Shown piece after piece: positions 45,864 to 55,432 of a stretch of DNA of 64,000 bases; the first letter of the stretch is position 1; each line of letters starts with the position of its first letter. A model generated the notes under the pieces. That model was not told the origin of the DNA and made no database searches. It saw only the letters and a program-made list of their open reading frames with translations. The position numbers and the translations under genes are program-made. The stretch spans positions 248,001 through 312,000 of the forward strand of contig NZ_CP110341.1 in the NCBI RefSeq assembly GCF_026013965.1, written 5' to 3'. This DNA comes from Brevibacterium sp. JSBI002 (GTDB lineage: Bacteria; Actinomycetota; Actinomycetes; Actinomycetales; Brevibacteriaceae).

Positions 45864-47135
45864 ATGCAGCTATTCACCGGGATCAGCGAACTCGTCGTCA
45901 ATGATCTCGACCGTCTCGGCGAACTCGACGTGATCGCTGACGCCGCTCTGCTCGTCGACGCCGGTCGGGTGATCTGGTCGGGACCGTCCGCACAGGCGGA
46001 CACCGCGCTCGCTGCACACGAGGACCAGACCGGCACCACCGGCCTCAGCGACGATGACATCGCCAACGGGGAAGTCACCTCGGCGAATGACCTCGGCGGG
46101 CTCGAGACGATCGACCTCGGTGGGAAAGCCGTCATCCCCGGCTTCGTCGACAGCCACAATCACCTCATCTTCGCCGGTGACCGGTCCGAGGAGTTCGCGG
46201 CTCGGATGGCCGGTCAGAAGTACTCGGCCGGGGGGATCGCCACCACCGTGGCAGCCACCCGCGCCGCCACCGAGACCGAACTCGAGGCCAACCTCGTCCA
46301 CCTGATGGGGCAGGCGCAGCGGCAGGGCACGACGACGTTCGAGGTCAAGACTGGGTACGGGCTGACCGTCCCCGACGAGATCCTCGCGCTCGACATCATC
46401 AACCGGCACACCGAGGAATCGACGCTCATCGCCGCCCACGTCGTCCCGCCGGAATTCAAGGACGATCCGGAACGCTATGTCGACCTCGTCATCGACGAGA
46501 TCATCCCCGCAGCCGAGGGCAAGGCGAAGTGGATCGACGTGTTCTGCGAAACCGGTGCCTTCACCGAGGACCAGACCCGGCGGATCATCGAAGCCGGCAA
46601 AGCCGTCGGCATGAAACCGCGGCTGCACGCCAACCAGCTCACTGAGGGCGGGGCGCTCAAGCTCGGCGCGGAACTCGGCTGTGTGTCTGTCGACCACGCG
46701 ACCTTCGCCTCCGTTGAGGACCTGGCTGTCCTCGCCGAGGCGGGCACCGTCGTCACCCTGCTGCCGAGCATCGAATTCTCCACCCGCCAGCCCTACCCCG
46801 ACGCCCGCCGCTACGTCGACGCGGGGGTGTCACTGGCGATCGCCAGCGACTGCAATCCCGGCTCCGGGTTCTCCAACAGCATGCCCTTCGTCATCGCCAT
46901 CGGCGTTCGCGACATGCACTTCACCGTCGAACAGGCAGTGTGGGCGGCGACCGCGGGAGGGGCGAATGCTCTGCAGCGCACCGATGTCGGCCACCTCGGG
47001 GTGGGTGCTCGAGCCGATCTGGCCATCCTCGACGCCCCCAGCTACCGCCACCTGGCCTACCGGCCCGGTGTGCAGCTGGTCGAGAGGGTCTATTCCGGCG
47101 GTGAGCTCATCGTCGACAACCGACCCCGAGACTGA
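45864..47135 (+). CDS. hutI: Imidazolonepropionase
   Basis: The 423-residue metal-dependent amidohydrolase hydrolyses 4-imidazolone-5-propionate to N-formimidoyl-glutamate, step three of the pathway. Visible motifs are VIPGFVDSHNHLIFAGDRSE (metal ligands, near 90), KYSAGGIATTVAATR, TTFEVKTGYGL, IAAHVVPPEF near 196, and ASDCNPGSGFSNSMPF near 330 with the metal-binding Asp. The N-terminus MQLFTGISELVVNDLDRLGE follows GGAAAGG. It heads an operon with hutH, an M20 hydrolase, hutF and an IclR regulator. Confidence 0.96.
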   Translation: MQLFTGISELVVNDLDRLGELDVIADAALLVDAGRVIWSGPSAQADTALAAHEDQTGTTGLSDDDIANGEVTSANDLGGLETIDLGGKAVIPGFVDSHNHLIFAGDRSEEFAARMAGQKYSAGGIATTVAATRAATETELEANLVHLMGQAQRQGTTTFEVKTGYGLTVPDEILALDIINRHTEESTLIAAHVVPPEFKDDPERYVDLVIDEIIPAAEGKAKWIDVFCETGAFTEDQTRRIIEAGKAVGMKPRLHANQLTEGGALKLGAELGCVSVDHATFASVEDLAVLAEAGTVVTLLPSIEFSTRQPYPDARRYVDAGVSLAIASDCNPGSGFSNSMPFVIAIGVRDMHFTVEQAVWAATAGGANALQRTDVGHLGVGARADLAILDAPSYRHLAYRPGVQLVERVYSGGELIVDNRPRD

Positions 47136-47170
47136 ACTTCATCCACGACGAACACAAGGAAAGGCTCTTC

Positions 47171-48847
47171 ATGACCACATTCATCGATCTCGACCCCGAT
47201 ACGCTGACCTTCGCCGAGGTGGTCGACGTCGCCCGTCGCGGAGCGTTGGTCTCGCTGTCCGAAGCTACCCTGGCCCGGGTGAACAAATATCGCGAGGCCA
47301 TCGACGCCCTCGCTCAGGCGGAGAAGCCCGTCTACGGAGTCTCGACCGGATTCGGTGCGCTCGCCCAGCGCCACATCCCCGCCGCACTGCGCACCCAGCT
47401 GCAGAAATCCCTCATCCGCTCCCACGCCGCCGGCGTCGGCGAACCCGTCGAACGCGAGGTCGTGCGCGCCCTCATGCTGCTGCGCGCCCGGACACTTGCC
47501 ACCGGTCGGGCCGGCGTCCGCGCCGAAGTCCTCCAGACCTACGTCGACCTGCTCAACGCCGGAATCACCCCGGTCGTCCACGAATACGGATCACTCGGCT
47601 GCTCCGGTGACCTCGCACCACTGTCGGCATGCGCACTCGTCGTCATGGGCGAAGGCGTGGCCGAGGGACCCGACGGAGTGGCGGGGCCTGCCGATGAGAT
47701 CCTCGCGAAGGCCGGAATCACCCCGGTCACCCTGGCCGAGAAGGAAGGCCTCGCGCTCGTCAACGGCACCGACGGCATGCTGGGCATGCTCATCATGGCC
47801 CTGACCGACCTGGAGAACCTGCTCACCGCCGTCGACGTGTCCGCGGCCATGAGCATCGAAGGACTCTTCGGCACCGACGCCGTCTTCGCCCCCGAACTCC
47901 ACTACGCGCTGCGCCCGCACGACGGTCAGGCCGCCTCGGCCGCGAACATGCTCGCCTCGCTCAAGGACTCGGGCATCACCGCCAGCCACCGCGACTCCAC
48001 CCACCTCGTCCAGGACGCGTACTCGATGCGCTGCGCCCCGCAGGTCAACGGCGCCGCGCGTGACGCCGTCGCCTTCGCCGCCCAGGTCGCCGAACGCGAG
48101 CTGCGCGCCGCCATCGACAACCCGGTCGTGCTCACCAACGGAATGGTGTCCTCGAACGGCAACTTCCACGGAGCGCCCTTGGCCCATGCCCTGGACTTCC
48201 TCGCCATCGTCGCCGCCGACGTCGCCTCGATGTCCGAGCGTCGCACCGACCGGATGATGGATGTCGCCCGCAATCAGAACCTCACCCCGTTCCTCGCCGA
48301 TGACGCCGGTGTCGACTCCGGCCTGATGATCGCCCACTACACGCAGGCGGCCATGGTCTCCGAGGCCAAGCGCGGCGCGACCCCGGCTTCGGTCGACTCG
48401 ATCCCGTCTTCGGCGATGCAGGAAGACCACGTGTCCATGGGGTGGTCGGCCGCACGCAAGCTGCGCAAGGTCGTCGACAACCTCGCTTCCGTCGTCGGCA
48501 TCGAACTCTATGCCGCCTCCCGAGCCTGCGATATGCGCGACGCCGCACCGGCACCGGTGACCGGAGCCGTGATCGCGGCGATCCGTGAGACCGTGCCGGG
48601 GCCCGGACCCGACCGGTTCCTCTCGCCCGAACTCGCCGAGACCATCGCGAAGGTCAAGGACGGCTCGCTCGTCGCCGCCGCCGAGTCGGTCGCACCGCTG
48701 ACCCACACCGTCACCGCTGCTGCCGGAACCTGGCAACCGGAAGACGGCGGACCGGCCGTCAACGATCCCGAGTTCACTGCGCTGGGCAACCTCGAAGCCG
48801 CCGCCGAGGCGTCGGGCACCTCAGCAGCCACCACCCACCAGGACTGA
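47171..48847 (+). CDS. hutH: Histidine ammonia-lyase
   Basis: The 558-residue enzyme deaminates L-histidine to urocanate, the entry step. VYGVSTGFGALAQRHIP near 54 holds the catalytic tyrosine. The prosthetic MIO group normally forms from Ala-Ser-Gly; here the triad is Cys144-Ser145-Gly146 in EYGSLGCSGDLAPLSACALV. Other motifs are GKALVNGT-like EGLALVNGTDGMLG, QDAYSMRCAPQVNG and SSNGNFHG. The C-terminus is about 40 residues longer than usual (Ala/Glu-rich). It is 35 nt after hutI. Confidence 0.96.
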   Translation: MTTFIDLDPDTLTFAEVVDVARRGALVSLSEATLARVNKYREAIDALAQAEKPVYGVSTGFGALAQRHIPAALRTQLQKSLIRSHAAGVGEPVEREVVRALMLLRARTLATGRAGVRAEVLQTYVDLLNAGITPVVHEYGSLGCSGDLAPLSACALVVMGEGVAEGPDGVAGPADEILAKAGITPVTLAEKEGLALVNGTDGMLGMLIMALTDLENLLTAVDVSAAMSIEGLFGTDAVFAPELHYALRPHDGQAASAANMLASLKDSGITASHRDSTHLVQDAYSMRCAPQVNGAARDAVAFAAQVAERELRAAIDNPVVLTNGMVSSNGNFHGAPLAHALDFLAIVAADVASMSERRTDRMMDVARNQNLTPFLADDAGVDSGLMIAHYTQAAMVSEAKRGATPASVDSIPSSAMQEDHVSMGWSAARKLRKVVDNLASVVGIELYAASRACDMRDAAPAPVTGAVIAAIRETVPGPGPDRFLSPELAETIAKVKDGSLVAAAESVAPLTHTVTAAAGTWQPEDGGPAVNDPEFTALGNLEAAAEASGTSAATTHQD

Positions 48848-48967
48848 CGCCGGGCCGGGGCCGGTCGCTGACCGGACCAGACCGCCGGGCCTCTGATGCC
48901 AGGGTCGGCCGACCACGGCACCGACACATCACCGGACCCGACCGATTTCGAACGGAGTGAACTGACA

Positions 48968-50236
48968 ATGAGCGATGTCGTCTCGCTGCTGAGCCAGATC
49001 GAGGACACCGGCCGCGACACCCGCGGGCCGGGCTACCAGCGGCCCGGATTCTCGGACACCGAACGGGAACTGCGTGAGTGGTTTCTCGCCGAGGCGGCCC
49101 GCCGCGGTCTCGATACCGAGATCGACGCCAACGGAATCACGTGGGCCTGGGCCACCCCGCCTGGTGACAATGCCGTGGTCACCGGTTCCCACCTCGACTC
49201 GGTGCCCGGCGGCGGCGAGTTTGACGGTCCTCTCGGTGTCGCCTCGGCGCTGGCGGCCTTCGATGTGCTCAAGGCCTCCGGCGCACTCGAACAGTCCACC
49301 CGGCCCTTCGGGCTGGCTGTGTTCCCCGAGGAAGAAGGTTCACGCTTCGGCGTCGCCTGCCTCGGTTCGCGGCTGCTCACCGGTGCCATCGACGCCGACC
49401 GCGCACTCGGTCTCAAGGACGCCGCCGGTGACTCCTTCGCCGACGTCGCCCGTGGCTATGGCCTCGATCCGGATCGGATCGGGCGTGACCAGTCTCGACT
49501 GGCCGGAATCGGTTCCTTCATCGAACTCCATGTCGAACAGGGCATCGGTCTGATCAACACCGATCAGGCCGTCGCCATCGGCTCCTCGATCATCGGCCAC
49601 GGGCGCTGGCACTTCGCCTTCTCCGGCCAGGGCAACCACGCCGGTACGACGCCGATGAGCCATCGCGCCGACCCGGTGGTCGCAGCTTCCCGCGTGATCG
49701 GGGATATCCCGACCCTAGCGGCCGCCACTGACGCGACTGCCGTGGCGACCGTGGGGCGCACTCTCATCCACCCGGGCGGGACGAACGTCATTGCCTCGTC
49801 GATGAGCTTCTGGCTCGACATCCGTCATCCCGACGATGCCGTCGTCGAACAAGTGCTTGAGGCGATCAGCCGACGTGCGAAGGACCTCGGCGCCGAGTCC
49901 GGTGTCGAGGTGACCATCTCGCAGGAGTCCTACTCGCCGACGACCCACTTCACCGCCGATCTCAATTCGCGCCTGACCTCCGTGCTGCCGGACGCTCCGC
50001 TGCTGCCCTCGGGGGCCGGACACGATGCCGGAATCCTCGCACCCCATGTGCCGTCGGCGATGCTCTACGTCCGCAATCCGACCGGCGTCTCTCACGCTCC
50101 CGAAGAGGCCTGCGAGGTCGACGACCAGAGGGCCGGGGTTGATGCGCTCGCCAAGGTGCTCGCCCGCGAACTCGGTATCGAAAACGCGTTCGCCGAGGCC
50201 AGCGCCGGAGGCCCGGCGACGGGGGGTGCACGATGA
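48968..50236 (+). CDS. M20-family amidohydrolase in the hut operon (allantoate amidohydrolase-like)
   Basis: ATG 48968 (MSDVVSLLSQIEDTGRDTRG) gives 422 residues. Metal motifs are TGSHLDSVPGGGEFDGPLG near 76-94, VFPEEEGSRFGVACLGSR near 120, ELHVEQGIGL and GVSHAPEE near 385. By family it cleaves N-carbamoyl or allantoate-like substrates. In this operon it sits exactly between hutH and hutF and overlaps hutF by four bases (ATGA). HutF yields N-formylglutamate, which HutG would normally deformylate; no hutG is seen, so this enzyme may do that job. That role is inference. Confidence 0.85.
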   Translation: MSDVVSLLSQIEDTGRDTRGPGYQRPGFSDTERELREWFLAEAARRGLDTEIDANGITWAWATPPGDNAVVTGSHLDSVPGGGEFDGPLGVASALAAFDVLKASGALEQSTRPFGLAVFPEEEGSRFGVACLGSRLLTGAIDADRALGLKDAAGDSFADVARGYGLDPDRIGRDQSRLAGIGSFIELHVEQGIGLINTDQAVAIGSSIIGHGRWHFAFSGQGNHAGTTPMSHRADPVVAASRVIGDIPTLAAATDATAVATVGRTLIHPGGTNVIASSMSFWLDIRHPDDAVVEQVLEAISRRAKDLGAESGVEVTISQESYSPTTHFTADLNSRLTSVLPDAPLLPSGAGHDAGILAPHVPSAMLYVRNPTGVSHAPEEACEVDDQRAGVDALAKVLARELGIENAFAEASAGGPATGGAR

Positions 50237-51681
50237 GCACCCGTTACTGGTGCGAATCCGCCTGGGTCGACGGAGCCGTCGCCCGCGGAGTCCTGCTGAG
50301 CGCCGACGACACCGGAACGCTCACCGCCGTCGAGACCGGGATCGACACCGCACCGTCCGACGCCGAAGCGGTGTCCGGGTTCATCCTGCCCGGCGGAGTC
50401 AACGCGCACTCGCATGCCTTCCACCGGATGCTGCGCGGCCGCACCCATGGCGACGGCGGCACCTTCTGGACCTGGCGCGAAGTCATGTACTCCGTCGCCG
50501 CGAAACTCGACCCCCAGTCCTACGAGACCGTGGCCCGCGCCGTTTTCGCCGAGATGCTCGCCGGCGGCTACACCTCGGTGGGGGAGTTCCACTACGTCCA
50601 CCACGTTCAGGACGGAACGCCCTACGGCGCTGAACGTCCCGGTGGGGACGCGGCGGATCCGGTCTCCGACGCGGACGAACACACCGAGCGTCCCGGCGGG
50701 GACGCGAACGACGATGCCGGACACCGCGCCCACGCGATGGAACGGGCGCTGGCACGGGCGGCCGCCTCGGTGGGGATCCGCATTCGACTGCTCGACACCT
50801 GCTACCTCACCGGCGCCATCGATACCGAGCTCTCGGCTGAACAGGCCCGGTTCGGTGACGGCACGATCGACGGGTACATGGACCGGCACGCCGGATTGGT
50901 CGACTCCTTTGCCGACGAATTCCCCGTCAACGCCCCCGGTGAGAGCTTCGTGCACGTGGGTGCGGCGATCCATTCGATCCGCGCGGTCCCGGCCGCAAAC
51001 CTGCCTCGCTTCACCGAACTGTCCGGCCCCGTGCACGTGCACCTGTCCGAGCAGCCGGCCGAGAACGACGCTTCACAATCGGCCTACGGGGCTAGCCCCA
51101 CCGAGGTGCTCGCCCGCTCGGGCGTCGTCGACGACAGGCTCTCGGCCGTCCATGCCACGCACCTGAGCGAGAAGGACATCGCGCTCCTCGGCGGATCCCG
51201 GTCGACGATCGTCATGTGCCCGTGCACCGAGGCGGACCTCGCTGACGGCATCGGACCGGCCCGGGAACTCGCCGACGCCGGAGCTGTGATCTCGCTCGGC
51301 TCCGACCAGCACGTCGTCCTCGACGCCCTGCGCGAGACCCAAGGGCTCGAGGCGGGGGAGCGGCTGCGGTCGGGTCAGCGCGGACGATTCTCCCCGGCCG
51401 AACTCATCACGGCACTCACCGAAGGCGGGGCACGCAGCCTCGACCTGCCCGTCGGCGCGCTCGAGGTCGGGAAGGCATGCGATTTCGTCGCCCTGCGCAC
51501 CGACAGCATGCGCACCATGGGATCACGGGACGAACAGATCATCCTCACGGCCACCTCGGCGGACGTGTCCTTGACCGTCAGCGGCGGTCGAGTGCGCGTG
51601 CGCGACGGCGTGCACGCCGAACTCGGGGACATCTCCGAGCTCTACGCGCAGGCGTTCGCGGCGCTGGAGATGGAAGGCTGA
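50233..51681 (+). CDS. hutF: Formimidoylglutamate deiminase
   Basis: The 482-residue amidohydrolase starts MSTRYWCESAWVDGAVARGV. GFILPGGVNAHSHAFHRML near 50 carries the first metal His pair; GRTHGDGGTFWTWREVMY follows, typical of HutF. Later motifs are HVHLSEQPAEND near 270, DDRLSAVHATHLSEKDIALL, and ISLGSDQHVVLDAL near 355. It converts N-formimidoyl-glutamate to N-formyl-glutamate plus ammonia. The extended Gly/Asp-rich segment near 135-165 looks like an insert. Its start overlaps the M20 gene and its stop is 3 nt before the IclR gene. Confidence 0.94.
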   Translation: MSTRYWCESAWVDGAVARGVLLSADDTGTLTAVETGIDTAPSDAEAVSGFILPGGVNAHSHAFHRMLRGRTHGDGGTFWTWREVMYSVAAKLDPQSYETVARAVFAEMLAGGYTSVGEFHYVHHVQDGTPYGAERPGGDAADPVSDADEHTERPGGDANDDAGHRAHAMERALARAAASVGIRIRLLDTCYLTGAIDTELSAEQARFGDGTIDGYMDRHAGLVDSFADEFPVNAPGESFVHVGAAIHSIRAVPAANLPRFTELSGPVHVHLSEQPAENDASQSAYGASPTEVLARSGVVDDRLSAVHATHLSEKDIALLGGSRSTIVMCPCTEADLADGIGPARELADAGAVISLGSDQHVVLDALRETQGLEAGERLRSGQRGRFSPAELITALTEGGARSLDLPVGALEVGKACDFVALRTDSMRTMGSRDEQIILTATSADVSLTVSGGRVRVRDGVHAELGDISELYAQAFAALEMEG

Positions 51682-51684
51682 GTC

Positions 51685-52491
51685 GTGGCTGAGGTTCCGG
51701 CACTGCGGCGGGCGATCGCGATCCTGCGGCATATGGCCTCGTCGAATCGGTCGATTACGGCCGGCGCCCTGGTCCGGTCGCTCGAGATTCCGCGGTCGAG
51801 TGCGTATGGCATCCTCGCCGTGTTGGAGGAGCTCGGGCTCGTGGCGCGCACCGAATCCGGGTATGTGCTCGGAGCCGGTGTGCACGAGCTCGGGGCGTCC
51901 TACCTGCGGACGAACCCCTTGCAGCGGTTGGCGCACCCGATCGTGCGACAGCTGGCCGAAGATACAGCCGCCACGGCACAGCTCGCGATCATCCGCGGTT
52001 GGGAGACCGAGTACGTGCTCAAGGAGCAGTCGCTGAAGTCGGTTGCCGTCATCACCGCCACCGGGGTGCGCATGCCCAGCTACCTCACCGCGACGGGGCG
52101 GGCGATCCTCGCGCAGCTGCCGAAGTCCGAGGTGCTCGCGATGTTGCAGTCCGAGACCGGATTCGTCACCCGCACCGGTAAGGGCCCGACCTCGGTCAAG
52201 GCCCTCAACGCCGTGCTCGCCCAGGAGAGGCGAGTCGGCTGGGCGATCGAACATGGAGAGGTGACGCCGGGCATCTCGACGATCGCGGCACCGGTGTTCG
52301 ATGTGCTGGGACGCCCGATCGCCGCCGTCGGACTGTCAGTGTCCGACAGTGTGAAGGCCACGGGAACGAGGGCGGATAAGGGCACGGGGAAGGACCTGGA
52401 TCAGGGGCCTGGGGTGGACTCCGATCCATTGGCGTCGCTGGTTGAGAAGGTCATCGCCACCGCCGCCGAGGTGACCGCGAAGCTGCGGTGA
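51685..52491 (+). CDS. IclR-family transcriptional regulator of the hut operon
   Basis: The 268-residue protein starts at GTG 51685 (AEVPALRRAIAILRHMASSN). The winged helix-turn-helix is at about 10-60 (ITAGALVRSLEIPRSSAYGI) and the IclR effector domain from 75 to about 235, with ATGVRMPSYLTATGRAILAQ and the GVTPGISTIAAPVFD-like EVTPGISTIAAPVFD. A hydrophilic Gly/Asp/Lys linker interrupts the C-terminus. It is the last gene of the hutI operon and is the best candidate to bind the four TCCGA palindromes, sensing urocanate or another pathway intermediate; this is inference. Confidence 0.9.
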   Translation: MAEVPALRRAIAILRHMASSNRSITAGALVRSLEIPRSSAYGILAVLEELGLVARTESGYVLGAGVHELGASYLRTNPLQRLAHPIVRQLAEDTAATAQLAIIRGWETEYVLKEQSLKSVAVITATGVRMPSYLTATGRAILAQLPKSEVLAMLQSETGFVTRTGKGPTSVKALNAVLAQERRVGWAIEHGEVTPGISTIAAPVFDVLGRPIAAVGLSVSDSVKATGTRADKGTGKDLDQGPGVDSDPLASLVEKVIATAAEVTAKLR

Positions 52492-52612
52492 GGCGCATCC
52501 TGTTCGCCGGCAACGAGCGGGCCAATGCCATCGCCGCGGCGACGCTTGCCGAGGTGCGCATGGCCGAGGGTATGGCACGGCGTGAGCTTCCAACGCTGTG
52601 AGTCCCCCGTTC

Positions 52613-53845
52613 TCACTGCCGGCGCAGCAGGGCCGCGACCTCGAGATGCTTCGTGTGCGGGAACATGTCGAAGATCCGCGCCCGCTCGACGGTATAGCTC
52701 GGCATCCGGGCGCGGTCCTTGGCCAGGGAGACGGGATTGCAGCTCGAATACACGATGTGCTCGACACCCGAATCCTCGAGCACAGACGACAGCTTGGCCC
52801 CGATCCCGCGCCGAGGGGGGTTGACGACCACGCAGTCCGGCCGTTCATCCGTGGCTAGGTGTTCCTCCGCGGACGAGGCGGAAACGTCGACCAGGGGCGA
52901 GGAACCAGCACCACCCAGGTGCTCCTCGGCGAACTCTGTGGCATCGCCGGCGAGGAATCGTGCGTCGATGCCGAGCTCGCTGGCACTGATCTTCGCGGAT
53001 TCGATCGCCTGCTCGCTGATCTCGACACCGGTGACGTGGCGGGAGCCGTCTGCACAGTAGAGCGCGAATCCACCGACGCCGCAGTAGAGATCCCACAGGT
53101 TCTTGGCCTCCACTGAGTCCACCCATTCGGCGACCTGGTTGTACAGTCCGATGGCGACAGCGGTATTGGTCTGGAAGAAACTCTGCGGCCGCAGATGCAG
53201 ATCGACCCGATCAAGATTCATCCGCAGCGATTCCCCGCGGAGCATTTCCTCGCGGCTGCCTTCGAGCACGGCCTTGTGCTCGGGCAGCAGATTCACCGAC
53301 ACCACGGACGCGGCGGGAATGAGCTCGAAGAGCGGCCCTTTCCGCGACCGCAGCACATCGAGACCGTGCTGAGTGCGGACGACGAACCGGATCATCAGCT
53401 CACCCGACGGCGCCGCCGTGACATGGACGAACTTCAGCTCCCCACGGCGAGCAGAGACATCGTAGGGCTCGAGCCCAGTGCCATCGAGGAAGTCCGCAAG
53501 CACCGGAATCACCGCACGGATCGCCGGGGCCTGAATTCCACAATCACGCAGATCGACCCCGTGGAACTCCTGATCGAGGATGCCCAAGGTGACGTGCCTG
53601 GCCGACCCGCCGACGGCGAGCTTCGCCCGATTTCTGAAATCCCGTGCCCCGCCGGCGAAGGTCGGCAGCCAAATCCGGGGCGCTGCCTCGGCGAGGGTCT
53701 CCCGGCACCAGGACTCCTTGTCCGTGATCTGCTGCCCATAAGGCGTCTCGATGAGCGCGCAGGAACGGCATTCCCCGCGCTCGAAATACCCGCAGTTCAG
53801 GCGCCCATGATCCGCCGAGGCGGGGGTCAGCGGCAAGGTCGTCAT
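52613..53845 (-). CDS. rlmC: 23S rRNA (uracil-C5)-methyltransferase, RlmC type
   Basis: The 410-residue enzyme methylates a uridine of 23S rRNA with S-adenosylmethionine. The N-terminal cysteines in LNCGYFERGECRSCALIETP (C18, C26, C29), with a fourth near residue 102 (LRDCGIQAP), match the iron-sulfur site of RlmC, as does ARDFRNRAKLAVGGS. The SAM fold shows NLWDLYCGVGGFALYCA and VVNPPRRGIG, and VYSSCNPVSLAKD holds the catalytic cysteine. A gene-poor 120-nt region separates it from the convergent IclR gene. Confidence 0.93.
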   Translation of the reverse strand: MTTLPLTPASADHGRLNCGYFERGECRSCALIETPYGQQITDKESWCRETLAEAAPRIWLPTFAGGARDFRNRAKLAVGGSARHVTLGILDQEFHGVDLRDCGIQAPAIRAVIPVLADFLDGTGLEPYDVSARRGELKFVHVTAAPSGELMIRFVVRTQHGLDVLRSRKGPLFELIPAASVVSVNLLPEHKAVLEGSREEMLRGESLRMNLDRVDLHLRPQSFFQTNTAVAIGLYNQVAEWVDSVEAKNLWDLYCGVGGFALYCADGSRHVTGVEISEQAIESAKISASELGIDARFLAGDATEFAEEHLGGAGSSPLVDVSASSAEEHLATDERPDCVVVNPPRRGIGAKLSSVLEDSGVEHIVYSSCNPVSLAKDRARMPSYTVERARIFDMFPHTKHLEVAALLRRQ

Positions 53846-53924
53846 CCCCTCATTCTATTCCGCGATCGGCTCCGGAATATCGTTGACCCGGATCGTCTGG
53901 CACCGTAGAGGAATTCGGACAGAT

Positions 53925-53998
53925 CGCCGAAAAACGGGGTGAGCGTCGAGAAACGCACGCGCACACCCGTGCGTCGCCGCTCAGCCCGTTTTTCGGCG
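53925..53998. terminator. Long hairpin between rlmC and the DUF4190-like gene
   Basis: CGCCGAAAAACGGG (53925-53938) pairs with a CCCGTTTTTCGGCG stretch ending at 53998; GAGCG/CGCTC and an inner ACGCACG/CGTGCGT stem extend it. It lies downstream of the minus-strand gene at 54010 and carries A- and T-runs, consistent with a terminator. Confidence 0.8.
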
Positions 53999-54009
53999 GA
54001 GCCGGGAGA

Positions 54010-54522
54010 TCAGGCGGCGATGAAGGCGAGGGCGACGAATGTGCCGAATGAGACGAACGGGGCGATCGCTGCAATCGCGATGGCGATGATGCCGGGTGTT
54101 CGGCCCCGCCCGGTGACCGCGGCCGTGATGCCGAGGATGATGCCTGTGAGACCTAAGCAGGTGCACAGGCCCTGGACTCCGACGAGAACGGTCGCCAGGG
54201 TCTGATGCCAATCCGTTGTGTCCGTGAAGTAGTAGCCGGACGCGGCCTCGGACGGCCCGACGGTCACGCCCAGGATCACCGAGGCGGCCAGGCTCAGGGC
54301 CATGGCGACGATCGAGAGCGCCACGGCCACCTTGCCCAGCGCCGGCGACTTCACCGAGGCGGCGCCATCCATTCGAGGGTTGACGCCGTTGTGCGCATCA
54401 GCCAGATCGTCGGGCCGCGGCGAGGCATAGACGGGATGGACGGGAGGGGCGGGGACTCGGGGCTGCTGTGCCGCGAGCTCATCGTCGGTGGGCTGGGGGT
54501 ACGAGAAGTCCGTCGAAGTCAT
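54010..54522 (-). CDS. Small membrane protein (DUF4190-like)
   Basis: The 170-residue protein has a proline-rich cytoplasmic N-terminus (MTSTDFSYPQPTDDELAAQQ) of about 60 residues, then hydrophobic helices at about 66-88, 108-137 and 143-168. The last two flank a short Arg/Gly loop, TGRGRTPG, as in DUF4190 proteins. Function unknown; such proteins are common in actinobacterial envelopes. It is a single-gene unit followed by a strong hairpin. Confidence 0.65.
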   Translation of the reverse strand: MTSTDFSYPQPTDDELAAQQPRVPAPPVHPVYASPRPDDLADAHNGVNPRMDGAASVKSPALGKVAVALSIVAMALSLAASVILGVTVGPSEAASGYYFTDTTDWHQTLATVLVGVQGLCTCLGLTGIILGITAAVTGRGRTPGIIAIAIAAIAPFVSFGTFVALAFIAA

Positions 54523-54610
54523 GCTTCGACGCTATCGACGCAGAAAGGCGGCGCCCCACCCTGCTATCCCAAGAGTGGGGTCGGGAAAACCACCCTGCAG
54601 GCAGCGCGAG

Positions 54611-55432
54611 TCAGGGCTTGTGGGCGACGATGAGGAATCTCTTCTGGGTGACGGTGATCGGCTCACTCGATTCGGCCAGGCGTCTGAGGACATCGAGGTT
54701 GGACCTGACGGCGAACCCGGGAACGTCCCACGGAATATAGGCGAGGTACTCGATGACCGCCTCGACGTCGGTGAAGCGCATCGTGCCCTGCCATTTGCGA
54801 GCCGCCTCGATCGACAGACCCTGACTCTCGGCGTCGCTGACGCACGGCTCGAGCTGCTGGTGCAGATCGCCTACCCCGCCGCCGAAGAGGTCGCGGAACT
54901 CCTGTGCCTCGGTGCCGTCGACCTGCTGGGTGACGAACACTCCGCCCGGGGAGAGGACACGGGCCACTTCGGCGAGGTCATAGCTTTCGTGTCGATTCAT
55001 CACGAGGTCGAACTCACCGTCGCCCCACGGCATCTCCGGGTGATGATCACTGTCGTACCGGGTGACCTCGACGCCATAGTCCTGCAGCGTCGAGGCGGCC
55101 AGGGGGACGTTGGGTTCCCAGCCCTCGGTCGCGGAGATCGTCGGCGACGGTTCGCCGGGAGGCCTGGCCTCGTCGAGCCGAGCGATGAGTTCGCTGAGGC
55201 GCTCGCCGCCTCCCGTGCCCATGTCGAGGCATCTGCTCGACTCGGCCATCGCATCGAGGCAGATCTTATCGAAGTCCCACGGCGGATCATCGGCGACGAG
55301 GCGGCCGGCCAGTGGGGAGAAATCCCACCCGGTCATCGCCGCCGTCTCATGGATCCAGGCCCATCGCTCGTGGCGTTCATGGGGAGTCTCGTCGCGCGTG
55401 CGACTGCTGTCGGCATATTCGGGCATGTCCAC
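54611..55432 (-). CDS. Class I SAM-dependent methyltransferase
   Basis: The 273-residue protein starts MDMPEYADSSRTRDETPHER. The SAM-binding motif I reads CLDMGTGGGERLSELIARLD near 68-87; motif II-like region ISATEGWEPNVPLAASTLQD; FDLVMNRHESYDLAEVARVL then SPGGVFVTQQVDG corresponds to motifs III-IV. Similar actinobacterial proteins are unnamed methyltransferases. Substrate unknown; neighbours give no hint. Confidence 0.85.
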   Translation of the reverse strand: MDMPEYADSSRTRDETPHERHERWAWIHETAAMTGWDFSPLAGRLVADDPPWDFDKICLDAMAESSRCLDMGTGGGERLSELIARLDEARPPGEPSPTISATEGWEPNVPLAASTLQDYGVEVTRYDSDHHPEMPWGDGEFDLVMNRHESYDLAEVARVLSPGGVFVTQQVDGTEAQEFRDLFGGGVGDLHQQLEPCVSDAESQGLSIEAARKWQGTMRFTDVEAVIEYLAYIPWDVPGFAVRSNLDVLRRLAESSEPITVTQKRFLIVAHKP

